64,000 nt of DNA from Saliniplasma sp046497075. GTDB lineage: Archaea > Thermoplasmatota > Thermoplasmata > Halarchaeoplasmatales > Halarchaeoplasmataceae. Below the pieces are notes generated by a model. That model was not told the DNA's origin. It saw only the letters and a list, made by a program, of their open reading frames with translations, and searched no databases. Positions 1-9,233 of this stretch are shown one piece after another. The number at the start of each line of letters is the position of its first letter. The first letter of the stretch is position 1. The DNA lies in NCBI GenBank assembly GCA_046497075.1, contig JAWOGF010000054.1, forward strand, positions 18,267-82,266, in the 5' to 3' direction. The translations under genes were made by a program, and so were the position numbers.

Positions 1-10
1 ACTTGTAAGA

Positions 11-1816
11 TTGGGTAAATTACATCTACACTGGTGTAATAATTGTAACACACCTTTAGTTGAGGAAGGAAACTGTGGTATCTGTTCTTCAGAGGGTGTA
101 CAAGTTAAAATCACTCCTCCTGGGGACGTAAGACCTGCTTTTGAATCTGATAAAGAGCTTATAAAAAATACCATAAATAGACAATGGGGGGATTCATATT
201 TTAAAAGGGTGTTAGGTGAAAAAGAAGTGATCCTTCTAAATAGTTCCCCTCATCTGGATAGGATGGATGAGGTGATAGTCGATGGAAGGGTGATCGGTAA
301 CCTAAGATACAACCTTTACAAGAAAGCAAAAGGGAAAGAACCCTATGAATTTTTGATAAGACCCTGGGAGGGACTTTATGAACCTGAAAAGGGATACATT
401 ATCGTTGATGATGGGGCTGTTGAACCGATCTTAAATGGGGCTAGTATACTGGCTCCAGGAATAATCGACGTAGATGATGACGTCGTTAAAGACGACGAAG
501 TATTGATTTTAGATGGTGAGGGTAATGTGATTTCAACCGGTCCCGCACAGATGGACGCTAAAGAAATGATAGAATCGGATTATGGTAAAGCGGTCAAGAA
601 CCGTTGGAGGGTGTCAGATTTTACTATTAGGGAAAAGTCTGCGGATTGGGATAAGGTATTGAAGGCAAATGGACATTTGATCAAGAATAGAGTTGAAAAT
701 GCCGTTGATTTTATCAAAAGAGAAGTAGAGAAAAATGACCTTCCTCCAGTAGTGGCTTTTAGTGGGGGAAAAGATTCTTTGGCAACTCTACATCTCGTAC
801 TGGACTCCGATGTAACACCAGACTTATTGTTTATAGATACCGGCATTGAACTACCGGAGACCATAGAGAACGTGAAAAATACTGCTGATAAGCATGATCT
901 CAAACTTGTTTCGAAAAAAGCGAGAAGTGGTTATTGGAAAAATGTAGATCATTTTGGTCCCTCAGCTAGGGATTATCGATGGTGCTGTAAAACCTGTAAA
1001 TTAGGTCCAACGGCTCTTTTGATCGATGAAGAATATCCTGGGGGTATACTATCATTCATCGGACAGCGAAGATATGAATCTAAGCAGAGGATGGATAAGG
1101 GTAGTACATGGAATAACCCTTGGGTCCCTGGTCAAGAGGCAGCTTCTCCGATCCAGGATTGGACTGCTCTTCATGTCTGGATGTATTTATTTATCAAGGA
1201 TGCGGAGTACAATCCACTTTACGAAAAAGGATTCGAGAGGATAGGATGTTGGCTATGCCCAGCTTCAGATATAGCTGAATTAGAATCCTTAAAAGACAGA
1301 TTTGAGAAATTTCATAAATTAGATAAAATTTTAGAAAACTACATGAAAAAAGCTGGTCTACCCGAGATATGGAAAGAGCTGGGTATTTGGCGATGGAGAG
1401 AGATACCTGAAAATATGAAAAAGGTATTGGATAAGTTAGGAGAAGATTATGAACCTAATACTTCCTCTAGATCATCGAGACCATCTGTTTCAGAGATGTT
1501 AGATGATGAGAAGACTAGGAATTTACTTCAGATAATTTTACCGGAAGAAGAGAAGATAAAAGCCGCTGATATCACAAAAGAAAAGATCCAGGATCTCTTG
1601 GATAGAAACAGATTATATGTAGAAGAAATCTATGAGATATATCTTAAATCTAAGTATTGTACCGAATGTGGTATATGTGTAGCAAGATGTCCAAATGATG
1701 CTCTTGTTTTTGATGAAGGTATATCGGTAAAGTCTGAAAGATGTGATAGCTGCCGTTCATGTTTGGGTAAATGTCCTGTTGTAGAGTTCGATGAAAGGGT
1801 GATCTATCCAGAGTAG
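11..1816 (+). CDS. PAPS-reductase-like ATP-pyrophosphatase with zinc-ribbon, PUA-like and ferredoxin domains
   Basis: About 600 residues. An N-terminal Cys4 zinc ribbon (CNNC...CGIC, about residues 9-25) is followed by a middle region in the place where this archaeal family carries a PUA-type RNA-binding domain. An ATP-pyrophosphatase domain has the PP-loop SGGKDS near residue 250 and a Cys-rich patch (WCCKTCK) near 325. The C terminus has two CxxCxxCxxxCP ferredoxin clusters (about 550-590). The architecture matches archaeal proteins annotated as phosphoadenosine phosphosulfate reductase (MJ0973-like). The PUA-like and ferredoxin parts suggest sulfur or redox chemistry on RNA rather than sulfate assimilation; that is inference. 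The frame is open to the window edge and the TTG used here has no visible ribosome-binding site, so a few N-terminal residues may lie upstream. Confidence 0.8.
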   Translation: MGKLHLHWCNNCNTPLVEEGNCGICSSEGVQVKITPPGDVRPAFESDKELIKNTINRQWGDSYFKRVLGEKEVILLNSSPHLDRMDEVIVDGRVIGNLRYNLYKKAKGKEPYEFLIRPWEGLYEPEKGYIIVDDGAVEPILNGASILAPGIIDVDDDVVKDDEVLILDGEGNVISTGPAQMDAKEMIESDYGKAVKNRWRVSDFTIREKSADWDKVLKANGHLIKNRVENAVDFIKREVEKNDLPPVVAFSGGKDSLATLHLVLDSDVTPDLLFIDTGIELPETIENVKNTADKHDLKLVSKKARSGYWKNVDHFGPSARDYRWCCKTCKLGPTALLIDEEYPGGILSFIGQRRYESKQRMDKGSTWNNPWVPGQEAASPIQDWTALHVWMYLFIKDAEYNPLYEKGFERIGCWLCPASDIAELESLKDRFEKFHKLDKILENYMKKAGLPEIWKELGIWRWREIPENMKKVLDKLGEDYEPNTSSRSSRPSVSEMLDDEKTRNLLQIILPEEEKIKAADITKEKIQDLLDRNRLYVEEIYEIYLKSKYCTECGICVARCPNDALVFDEGISVKSERCDSCRSCLGKCPVVEFDERVIYPE

Positions 1817-1822
1817 TTTTTA

Positions 1823-2935
1823 CTAAAAGAATTCTTTTATATCTTCCACTCCTATGTCGGATTTCAAACCTGTTGGTTTGAAATGCGTTCTAGAAGTTTT
1901 AAATCCCCTGTCTTGAATTTCATCTTCTAATACTTCCATGGATGGAGGTGCGATCTTAAAATAACTACCTATTGTATTACTGTCATAAAAGAAAGGAGGC
2001 ATCTCACATTCACTCAACCAAAGTGATATCATATCTTCATCTAATTTACCAAGAGGTTCCATCCTTTTAAGGATCTTTTTAGAAAAAAGGTCCCCAGACC
2101 AGAGAGGACCTGCTTTTCTCCACTTTTCTCCACACTTATCTTCCTCTTCGTACCAACCTAAGTCGTCAAAATAAAAGGTATCCAAATTATCGATAGCTCT
2201 ATTTCCCCTTTTTGCCCCTTCTCTTATCTTCAGATAGGTTCTGAAATGATGCCCATTGTAATACGAAAGTAATGGTGTAGCGCTCTTATCGTATCTGGCA
2301 GCCTCTCTTACGCAGAAACCCACCAGGATACGGAGACCTATCTCGTGGCAGCACCAATTGTTCACAGGGGTTGAGGAATATCTCCTTTGACATACCTTTG
2401 TGTAGGTTCCACACAATGGAGCCGTATCAGTTGAGGTCACAGCGATGACCCCTCTATTAGATACAGATTTAACTGCCGGAGAATAATAAGGGACGGGAGT
2501 GCCGAACGGATCTATATCGACGTAATCATACTTGTAACGGTTTTCAAGTAGGTGTATTTCAATAGCCTCTTTATTCGGTTTAACATTATTTAAATTGTTC
2601 AATTCGATGTTTTTTTTGATCAGTTCGAATGAACCTTTATCTACGTCATTTACTACTACTTTCTTACACCCCACTTCTTTGCCGATCCTTACACCTCTTG
2701 CTCCAGAGGCAGCCATACCATCTAACAAGATCTCATCCCCTTCACATATTGTTTTTAAAAACGAGATGCATATATCTCTATTGAGTTCCATAGAAGGATT
2801 ATAGAAGATCTCTGCTTGAGAACTTTTTGGACCTATTTTTTTTTCATGTTTTGGAACTAGGAGTTGTGTTTTGCCCTCACGGACTTTTATCAATTCCACA
2901 GATAGCCTCCCTTTATCTAACTTATAGATCATCAC
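1823..2935 (-). CDS. trm1: tRNA (guanine(26)-N2)-dimethyltransferase
   Basis: 370 residues, the usual length for archaeal Trm1. The protein uses S-adenosylmethionine to make m2G/m2,2G at position 26 of tRNA. The Rossmann SAM-binding loop reads DGMAASGARGVR near residue 75, and the catalytic DPFGTP motif lies near residue 140. A Cys-rich C-terminal half (including CQRRYSSTPVNNWCCHE) is typical of the family. The start overlaps the stop of the upstream NTPase gene by 4 bases (ATGA), so the two are probably co-transcribed and translationally coupled. Confidence 0.93.
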   Translation of the reverse strand: MMIYKLDKGRLSVELIKVREGKTQLLVPKHEKKIGPKSSQAEIFYNPSMELNRDICISFLKTICEGDEILLDGMAASGARGVRIGKEVGCKKVVVNDVDKGSFELIKKNIELNNLNNVKPNKEAIEIHLLENRYKYDYVDIDPFGTPVPYYSPAVKSVSNRGVIAVTSTDTAPLCGTYTKVCQRRYSSTPVNNWCCHEIGLRILVGFCVREAARYDKSATPLLSYYNGHHFRTYLKIREGAKRGNRAIDNLDTFYFDDLGWYEEEDKCGEKWRKAGPLWSGDLFSKKILKRMEPLGKLDEDMISLWLSECEMPPFFYDSNTIGSYFKIAPPSMEVLEDEIQDRGFKTSRTHFKPTGLKSDIGVEDIKEFF

Positions 2936-3474
2936 ATCTCTTCTTTGAAAAGATCTACTACTTTATAGGGAAGCAGGTCTCTGTTAACATCTGTGAGTTC
3001 CAACATCCTAACATCGTCTCTTCTTCTAACATCTTGTAACAGCGGATTTCTTGATTTTTTATTGAAAGTTAGGATCATGGGTTTGTTGACATCTAATGCG
3101 ATTTTAACAATTTTATTGAACTCTTCGCTTTCTACTTCCATCTTTCCGATTTCATCAACCAATATCAAATCATCATTTCTGATAGCGTTTTCGACCGCTC
3201 TCACACCTACTTGGTTTAATGCATCTATATCGACTCCGTACCCCTTTATGTCTATTTTAGAATCAAGATTAAGATGTGCGAAGACGGCTTTTTCTTTTGT
3301 TTTCCAATTCATCACCTGAAAGCCCATCTGTCTATTATCTTCAAGGATAGGTTCAGTGATCATACCGCCTACTGTCACCCCCTCTTCCGAAAGCATACTT
3401 ATGATCCTTTTCAAGGTATCGGTCTTGCCGATGCCTATGACACCACTAATACCAACTTTCAAACTTTTAACCAT
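2932..3474 (-). CDS. THEP1-family nucleoside-triphosphatase
   Basis: About 180 residues. The P-loop GVIGIGKTDT starts within the first ten residues when the ATG at 3474 is used; longer in-frame starts would add an unconserved leader. A Walker-B-like LILVDEIGKME lies near residue 110. The whole matches the THEP1/MTH538-type nucleoside-triphosphatases (YfdR-like P-loop kinase fold) widespread in archaea. Their physiological substrate is unclear: purified members hydrolyse ATP, GTP and CTP slowly. Coupled to trm1 by a 4-base overlap. The coupling hints at RNA or nucleotide metabolism but does not prove it. Confidence 0.85.
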   Translation of the reverse strand: MVKSLKVGISGVIGIGKTDTLKRIISMLSEEGVTVGGMITEPILEDNRQMGFQVMNWKTKEKAVFAHLNLDSKIDIKGYGVDIDALNQVGVRAVENAIRNDDLILVDEIGKMEVESEEFNKIVKIALDVNKPMILTFNKKSRNPLLQDVRRRDDVRMLELTDVNRDLLPYKVVDLFKEEM

Positions 3475-3551
3475 CTTATCTACTATCCTTAAACGCACTT
3501 CTAATACTAGTATTTTGTTTAAAACTCTATCCGTAAAACTACTCAAGAGAA

Positions 3552-3938
3552 TTATCCGAGTTTATTAACGTACATCAGAGGGTAATTTAATTCTTCTACG
3601 TATCTTAATATCCCTTCAGCTTTTATTCCATCGTATTCCACAGATATCTTTGCCTCTATCATGTCTTCAGTCAATGTTGTGTATTCAAAGATACCCTCTT
3701 CTTTTTCATCTTTTGACTTCTCCAAGTTTATACTGATGTGGGCGGATTTTACATAAGCTTGTCTCTCCGTAGTTTTTTCCATAGCTCTAGCCAGTATATC
3801 AGCATTTTCTTCACTGACAGGGGAACCTATGAACTGGTGAAATAGGGAACCTAGTTTTATGCCGAGTTCAAATGCTGTTCTTTCTTTTTTGGTACACTTA
3901 AAATATCTATCTGCGATCTTCTCTTTTTCCGTAGTCAT
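3552..3938 (-). CDS. mptD: Archaeal dihydroneopterin aldolase MptD
   Basis: 128 residues from the ATG at 3938; a TTG at 3947 is possible. Conserved blocks YFKCT..ERTAFE, GSLFHQFIGSPV and ELNYPLMYV identify the DUF372/MptD family. MptD cleaves 7,8-dihydroneopterin to 6-hydroxymethyl-7,8-dihydropterin in archaeal folate or methanopterin synthesis and is unrelated in sequence to bacterial FolB. The start lies inside the 3' end of the phosphatidyltransferase gene (about 32 bases of overlap), so it belongs to that operon by position though not by pathway. Confidence 0.88.
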   Translation of the reverse strand: MTTEKEKIADRYFKCTKKERTAFELGIKLGSLFHQFIGSPVSEENADILARAMEKTTERQAYVKSAHISINLEKSKDEKEEGIFEYTTLTEDMIEAKISVEYDGIKAEGILRYVEELNYPLMYVNKLG

Positions 3939-4665
3939 ATTTATCAACCAAGATGGGTCCTAAGAGTATGTACAACGTACATATTGAAAGTATTATCCAT
4001 ATAAATATATTCCCGATATTATCAGAAAATATGTCTGACGAGAAACCTATAATTGCGATTATCAAAAAGAATAATCCGATGAGCTTCCTCTTTATACCTC
4101 TCAATTTGGGATACTCTATATTGCTGTAAAGTAATAAAGAAATTATCAAGATCACTGATAAAGGTAAATAGGGAGTGACTTTATATATTTCTCCCCATCC
4201 AAAGAAATATGTTGTGCTGAGTATGAATAGGGTATATAAGGGAGTGGGTAAACCAGTATATATCTTATCATTGTGTTTTATATCCGCAAATCTAGAAAGT
4301 CTTAATACGCCAAAAAAGACGATCATCATAGGTACAATCGTTGCTAATCCATTTATCGGGCATTCCCAGGCCCTACCTAACGTTATGTTATAATAGGATG
4401 AATAGACCAGCATCGCCGGGGCAAAACAAAACGAGATCATATCGGAAAACATGTCCATATATGAACCCAGTTCATGGACTTTATCAAGTTTCCGGGCTAA
4501 GTATCCATCTAGACCATCCAACCCAATACATAATATCAATATCTTAGAGGAAAGAATATATCTTCCGTCTATGATGTACGTGATCGCAAGAAAACCTAAC
4601 AAACCATTAGTTAAGGTCACATAGTCCGCTGCGCTTAGTCTATGGAACGTTTCTTTAATCTTCAT
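3907..4665 (-). CDS. pssA: CDP-archaeol--serine phosphatidyltransferase (archaetidylserine synthase)
   Basis: 252 residues with several transmembrane segments. The CDP-alcohol phosphatidyltransferase signature is complete: DGLDGYLAR, then eight residues, then G-SYMD-MFSD (about residues 48-75), giving the metal-binding aspartates. In archaea this enzyme exchanges the CMP of CDP-archaeol for L-serine. The next gene upstream in the transcript encodes the matching decarboxylase, with an 11-base overlap. This neighbourhood makes serine rather than glycerol or inositol the likely head group. Other CDP-alcohol transferases share the motif, so the substrate is an inference from context. Confidence 0.87.
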   Translation of the reverse strand: MKIKETFHRLSAADYVTLTNGLLGFLAITYIIDGRYILSSKILILCIGLDGLDGYLARKLDKVHELGSYMDMFSDMISFCFAPAMLVYSSYYNITLGRAWECPINGLATIVPMMIVFFGVLRLSRFADIKHNDKIYTGLPTPLYTLFILSTTYFFGWGEIYKVTPYLPLSVILIISLLLYSNIEYPKLRGIKRKLIGLFFLIIAIIGFSSDIFSDNIGNIFIWIILSICTLYILLGPILVDKYDYGKREDRR

Positions 4666-5263
4666 TCCAAACCCCTACGGTAGATTCACCTGATTTTACA
4701 ATATCTCCCTCATTCACAGTCATTTTTATATTCTCCGGGAGATCAATTCTTACTCTTGACCCGAAACGTATCAACCCTATACGATCTCCCTTATTGATTT
4801 TATCCCCCTCTTTGATGTAAGGTACGATCCTACGTGCAAAAAAGCCTGTTATTTGATGTATCGTTATTTCACCTAGCTCAGTATCCAAAACTATCTTGTG
4901 CTTGAAGTTATTATCCGAGCTATCCAAAAAAGCGGGTTTGAAATTTCCGTCTATCATCTCTGTTTTTTTCACCAGACCACCAAAAGGGGCTCTGTTGACG
5001 TGGACATTAGTTAGGTTCATAAACACATCAAATCTGTTAAGTTTTTTATCGATCAAAACAACTTTGCCATCAGCGGATGAAACTATTCCTTTTCCTATTG
5101 TTCTACTTGGGTCTCTAAAGAAAATGAAACTCGATAAAAATATGATAAAGAATAAGATAGCAAGATAATATGACGGGTACCAAAGGAGATATCCAAAGGT
5201 TATGAAGACTATCACTGGGGTAATTAAAATTGATATTGGTTTGAGGGATCCTTGAGCTAACAT
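4655..5263 (-). CDS. asd: Archaetidylserine decarboxylase (PSD-like, pyruvoyl)
   Basis: 202 residues. Two N-terminal membrane segments (about residues 10-45) are followed by the short-type phosphatidylserine decarboxylase domain. The self-cleavage motif is RFGSRVRIDLP with Gly168-Ser169; the serine becomes the pyruvoyl cofactor after cleavage into beta and alpha chains. VHVNRAPFGG near residue 88 is another family block. The enzyme decarboxylates archaetidylserine to archaetidylethanolamine at the membrane and completes the pathway begun by the adjacent synthase. Confidence 0.9.
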   Translation of the reverse strand: MLAQGSLKPISILITPVIVFITFGYLLWYPSYYLAILFFIIFLSSFIFFRDPSRTIGKGIVSSADGKVVLIDKKLNRFDVFMNLTNVHVNRAPFGGLVKKTEMIDGNFKPAFLDSSDNNFKHKIVLDTELGEITIHQITGFFARRIVPYIKEGDKINKGDRIGLIRFGSRVRIDLPENIKMTVNEGDIVKSGESTVGVWNED

Positions 5264-5315
5264 GGGTAGAAAAAATAAATAGAAGGGGGGTAAATGTTTT
5301 TTACTGTATTTTTAG

Positions 5316-6452
5316 CTAATCTACAATATCTATCCCTTCACCGGAACTAAACATAGATTTGTGGGCTAGTTGATCAGATTCTGAGTGAACGTTCGTTATC
5401 ACAAGTAATATCTTCATCGTGTTCTTCAATTCTTCTTCGACATTGCAGCCCCAGATTATTCTTGCATCACCCGATATCTTTTCATTTACAAGATCTGCAG
5501 CTCTTTCTGCTTCAGTTACTGTCATGTCTGGACCACCAGTTACTCTGATAAGTGCACCATTAGCTTCGCTTAAGTCCATCTCACCTAAAAGTGGAGATCC
5601 AATAGCCTGATTTACAGCGTCATCAACTCTGTTGTTGGGGTCGTCGGATTCACCGATGCCGATCATAGCAACACCGCCGTCATCCATTATTGTTCTAACA
5701 TCGTTGTAATCTAAATTTACAAGTCCAGGTTTTGTGATGATCTCCGTCATACCTTTAATCGATTCCATCAATATTTCATCTGCAACCTTGAATGCAGCGT
5801 TTAGGGAAAGATTAGGTACTAATTCCAATAATTTATCATTGGGTATGATCACAGTCGTATCACAGAACCTCTCTAATCTAGTAAGTCCTTTCTTAGCATT
5901 TTTCATCCTTTCTCTACCTTCACCTTCAAAAGGAAGTGTGACAACACCCATGACAAGAGCTTCTTCTTCTTTTGCTATTTCCGCTACAACGGGTATAGTG
6001 CCTGTACCGGTACCTCCTCCCATACCAGCTGTAATAAATACGATATCTGCGCCTTCAATATGCTTTTCCAGTTCATCTTTTGATTCCCTAGCTGATTCTT
6101 CACCGATCTCTGGTCTCGCACCAGCTCCAAGACCTCTTGTAGTATTTTTACCTATCAAAATCTTTTTTTGAGCATGGGTGTGCAGTAGATGTTTAGCATC
6201 AGTATTACATGCAACTAATTCTGCTCCAGTGATCCCCTCCTCTGTCAGACGATCCAATGTATTACATCCTCCGCCTCCACAGCCAAAGATCTTTATATTG
6301 ACCTCGAGGGTTTCTAAAAGATCTCTAAGTTCTTCATCTTCTGGTGCTTCTTCTAACTCCTCTTCATCGACATCATCTACCGTTTTTCCCCTTGGTTTTT
6401 CTTTTTCCTCTTTTTCGTGCTTATTTAAAGCTTGATTTACAATTGATTCCAT
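5316..6452 (-). CDS. ftsZ: Cell-division GTPase FtsZ
   Basis: 378 residues. An acidic, lysine-rich N-terminal extension of about 50 residues precedes the tubulin-like GTPase domain. The domain has FGCGGGGCNTLDRL (G1), the GGGTGTGT tubulin signature near residue 145, and a T7-like loop region NLDYNDVRTIMDDGG. The protein polymerises with GTP into the division ring. The C terminus (about residues 345-378) is short. Euryarchaea often carry two FtsZ paralogues; this window does not show whether another exists. The gene stands alone, divergent from deoxyhypusine synthase. Confidence 0.96.
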   Translation of the reverse strand: MESIVNQALNKHEKEEKEKPRGKTVDDVDEEELEEAPEDEELRDLLETLEVNIKIFGCGGGGCNTLDRLTEEGITGAELVACNTDAKHLLHTHAQKKILIGKNTTRGLGAGARPEIGEESARESKDELEKHIEGADIVFITAGMGGGTGTGTIPVVAEIAKEEEALVMGVVTLPFEGEGRERMKNAKKGLTRLERFCDTTVIIPNDKLLELVPNLSLNAAFKVADEILMESIKGMTEIITKPGLVNLDYNDVRTIMDDGGVAMIGIGESDDPNNRVDDAVNQAIGSPLLGEMDLSEANGALIRVTGGPDMTVTEAERAADLVNEKISGDARIIWGCNVEEELKNTMKILLVITNVHSESDQLAHKSMFSSGEGIDIVD

Positions 6453-6692
6453 ATACGATCCCGTCCATTTCGTTGGATAACGAAACTTATTAAAACTATT
6501 TAAATCATTTGGCTATCATTTCTTAAATGGACCTATTTGACTCATTTTTGTCATATATTATTTTAGAAAAATATGATATCCCCCATTTCGTCATACATAA
6601 TAGGGAAAATGTCAGACGATCCGGGTCTATTTGGTTCAACTCTAACTCACATAACATTTTTATCGAATGATAATCTACTTCTTCAAGATACC

Positions 6693-7613
6693 ATGGTTGA
6701 AAAAAAGGTTATCGATTTTGATCTAGATAAGGACACGAGATTATCGGATTTGATAGAGCAATATTATAAGTCAGGTGGTTTTGTCGCTAAAAAAGTCGGG
6801 ATAGCAGTAGATGTACTTGACCAAATGTTCAAAGATGAAAGTACAAATTTCCTTTCCTTCCCTGCGTGTATTATCTCAACTGGAACTAGAGGTATAATCA
6901 AAGAAGCGATAAAGAATGAACTTTTTGATGTAGTTATCACTACATGTGGTACATTAGACCATGATCTAGCAAGAGTTTGGGAAGACTATTATCATGGTAG
7001 TTTTTCAGCTGATGATAATGAACTACATGAACAAGGTGTTAATAGATTAGGCAATATATTTATCCCGGATTCTTCTTACGGGGAGGTCCTAGAAAAGAAG
7101 ATGCAGCCTATCATAAGTGAGATAGTGGGAGAATGTGGTTCAAAACTCAGTACAAGGGAGATAATATACGAATTCGGCAAAAGAATAGATAACGAAAATT
7201 CAATATTACATTGGGCAGCGGAAAAAGATATACCGGTTTATGTTCCAGGTATCACTGATGGTGCATTTGGTTCACAGCTATGGATGTACTGGCAAAACAA
7301 TAAAGAGTTCAGTATAGATATGATTAAAGATCAGCAGGAATTATCGGATATAGTATTTCCTGCAGAAAGAACTGGAGCTTTGATGATAGGCGGAGGGATC
7401 TCAAAACATCATACTATATGGTGGAATCAGTTTAGAGGGGGATTGGATCGAGCGGTATACGTCACGACAGCTGTGGAATATGACGGATCACTGTCAGGTG
7501 CTAGGTTGAGAGAGGCGGTCTCATGGGGTAAGGTCAGAGGGGATGCAGATTATATAACGGTCGAAGGAGATGCTACAGCGTTACTACCTTTGATACTAGG
7601 CAAATTTTTGTAA
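6693..7613 (+). CDS. dys: Deoxyhypusine synthase
   Basis: 306 residues from the ATG at 6693. The enzyme transfers the aminobutyl group of spermidine, NAD-dependently, to the conserved lysine of aIF5A. The catalytic block GGGISKHHTIWWNQFRGG contains the essential lysine, followed by YVTTAVEYDGSLSGA and EAVSWGKV. Two upstream in-frame ATGs (6573, 6609) would add 28-40 residues without family similarity. A TATA-like run (aacatttttat, about 6653-6663) lies 30-40 bases before 6693, consistent with a leaderless or nearly leaderless transcript. The substrate polyamine could come from the pathway begun by PdaD at 37 kb. Confidence 0.92.
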   Translation: MVEKKVIDFDLDKDTRLSDLIEQYYKSGGFVAKKVGIAVDVLDQMFKDESTNFLSFPACIISTGTRGIIKEAIKNELFDVVITTCGTLDHDLARVWEDYYHGSFSADDNELHEQGVNRLGNIFIPDSSYGEVLEKKMQPIISEIVGECGSKLSTREIIYEFGKRIDNENSILHWAAEKDIPVYVPGITDGAFGSQLWMYWQNNKEFSIDMIKDQQELSDIVFPAERTGALMIGGGISKHHTIWWNQFRGGLDRAVYVTTAVEYDGSLSGARLREAVSWGKVRGDADYITVEGDATALLPLILGKFL

Positions 7614-7617
7614 ACAA

Positions 7618-8184
7618 TCACTCATCTCTTAATATTTTTTTTATCTCTTGGTAGTTTTCTTTAACGGATTTATTAGTATCGATCACATGCCATTCCTCAT
7701 CTATTATTGAAAATACTTTCTCCCTTACTTTAGAAAAATCTTTAACATTTTCGAACATTTCCCTATCCTGCCTCTCTTTTACCCTCTTCATGGCCTCTTG
7801 GGGATCCACATCTAGAAAAAACATGTATTCGGATGTTGGTAATATATTTTTGAATGCTTTATAACTGATATCGGATAATGGCTTTGGTAAATATGCAGTC
7901 CCTATCAAATATCGGACTATTATCAAAATATCAGTATCATCTTCATTGTAGTATTTATTCAATGTTCTAAATACGTCTAGAGCGTAAAAGATCGATGCTT
8001 TAAATTTATTGGTCACACCTCCTTTTAGAAGAGCTTCCTTTGCCTTTCTTCCAAAAACATTATCGTCCTCGGGATGCGACCTGAGTCTTACTGTTTTATC
8101 CTTATCCTCGAACATCTTTTTTAACTTGAGTGCGTGCGTATCTTTACCTGATGCGTCACATCCATCGATTATGATAAGTTTCAT
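7618..8184 (-). CDS. Thymidylate-kinase-like nucleoside monophosphate kinase
   Basis: 188 residues. The P-loop GCDASGKDT at residue 8 and the overall layout (PEDDNVFGRKAKEALL, then FFLDVDPQEAMKRVKERQDREMFE with the lid region) match the dTMP-kinase superfamily. The residue after the P-loop lysine is Asp (GKDTHA) rather than the usual Ser/Thr-Thr pattern, and the DRY/DR motif after strand 3 is replaced by VRYLIGTAYL. It may therefore be a divergent paralogue rather than the housekeeping dTMP kinase. It converges on dys with only 4 bases between stop codons. Confidence 0.75.
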   Translation of the reverse strand: MKLIIIDGCDASGKDTHALKLKKMFEDKDKTVRLRSHPEDDNVFGRKAKEALLKGGVTNKFKASIFYALDVFRTLNKYYNEDDTDILIIVRYLIGTAYLPKPLSDISYKAFKNILPTSEYMFFLDVDPQEAMKRVKERQDREMFENVKDFSKVREKVFSIIDEEWHVIDTNKSVKENYQEIKKILRDE

Positions 8185-8230
8185 GGGGTCACCTATCGAT
8201 ATTTTCTATAAAGTATCCTTTTATAATGAT

Positions 8231-8269
8231 ATCTTGTTCAGATATAAAGACATCTTGTTCAGATATAAA
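8231..8269 (-). repeat. Two tandem 21-bp repeats carrying a TATA-like box
   Basis: An 18-base sequence (atcttgttcagatataaa on the plus strand) occurs at 8231-8248 and again at 8252-8269, a perfect period of 21. On the minus strand each copy begins with TTTATAT, a plausible TATA box, 47-85 bases upstream of the kinase start at 8184. This may be a duplicated promoter or upstream element for that kinase. Confidence 0.7.
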
Positions 8270-8320
8270 ACAGTACAGGTATATTTAATTTAACTATTCT
8301 AGAAATAGTAAGTGATCATA

Positions 8321-9184
8321 TCAAGCTAATGACCCGATCAGGAAAGCCCCCAAACCCAGCATCATTGCTATCAACGTCATTTTTCTAAACAATTTTACAG
8401 GCGGATTTGATTTCAGAAGTAGTACGGTAGTCATTCCTAAAAATAGTAGATCTGGTACGGAAACTGATATCAAATATAGATTGTTTTTATAAAATGAGGG
8501 ATCTATATTCAAAAAGAATGGGATCAAACTCATAGATACAGCACTTACAAAAAAAACTCCTGTGATTAGAAATGAGTTATACTTGCCAAAGTATATTGGT
8601 AAAGATTTCACTGCCCCCTCTTTATCACCTTCTAGATCCATCACATCTTTCAGGATCTCTCTCCCGACCCCTGATAGAAAAGCCATGGAAGACAATATCC
8701 ATATTATAGGAGGGATATCAGGTGAAAAGGCTACCCCACCAAATAGAAAGGGTATAGCCATGGTGTATGCAATATAATAATTACTCACCAATTTGATCTT
8801 CTTGAATTTTATATCATATAATAACGCGAATACACCTGTTATCAAAGCGATCAAAAAACAAACGTAATTGACAAAAAATGCAGTTATGATCCCCAGTGGG
8901 AAAAAAGTCAGAGTTACAGCAACAGCAGTACTAGGAGCGAGATCACCTCTTACCAAAGGTCTATCTGCTCTATTATTCCTTTTATCTATCGGATAGTCAT
9001 AATAGTCATTCAATGCGAAAGTGCTGATCTCCAAAAAGACAGCGGTGAGAGTTGCCAGAGTCAGTTTCCAGAGGTCTGTAGGTATACCTTTTTGAGCGAT
9101 AACTGCACCTATGAAAACTGCTACAGCTAACATCAAACCGTGATCCAGTCTTATCAGGTCCCAGAGACCTTTTAACTTACCCAT
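8321..9184 (-). CDS. UbiA-family prenyltransferase, probable digeranylgeranylglyceryl phosphate synthase
   Basis: 287 residues and about eight membrane helices. The two aspartate-rich prenyl-diphosphate/Mg sites are present: ALNDYYDYPIDKRNNRADRPLV (about residue 60) and DVMDLEGDKEGAVKSLP (about residue 185). The archaeal lineage and length fit DGGGP synthase, which adds the second geranylgeranyl chain to geranylgeranylglyceryl phosphate in membrane ether-lipid synthesis. Other UbiA enzymes (for example for quinones) share these motifs, so the substrate is inferred. The ATG at 9184 is preferred over 9193. Confidence 0.83.
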   Translation of the reverse strand: MGKLKGLWDLIRLDHGLMLAVAVFIGAVIAQKGIPTDLWKLTLATLTAVFLEISTFALNDYYDYPIDKRNNRADRPLVRGDLAPSTAVAVTLTFFPLGIITAFFVNYVCFLIALITGVFALLYDIKFKKIKLVSNYYIAYTMAIPFLFGGVAFSPDIPPIIWILSSMAFLSGVGREILKDVMDLEGDKEGAVKSLPIYFGKYNSFLITGVFFVSAVSMSLIPFFLNIDPSFYKNNLYLISVSVPDLLFLGMTTVLLLKSNPPVKLFRKMTLIAMMLGLGAFLIGSLA

Positions 9185-9233
9185 ATGGTTCACATCTTTC
9201 GGGGATGGTAATGTGAAAACGGTTTTTCTTGGA

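Noticed and set aside
8231..8269. Start of a CRISPR or integration repeat
   Set aside because: Only two copies with a 3-base gap and located in a promoter region.
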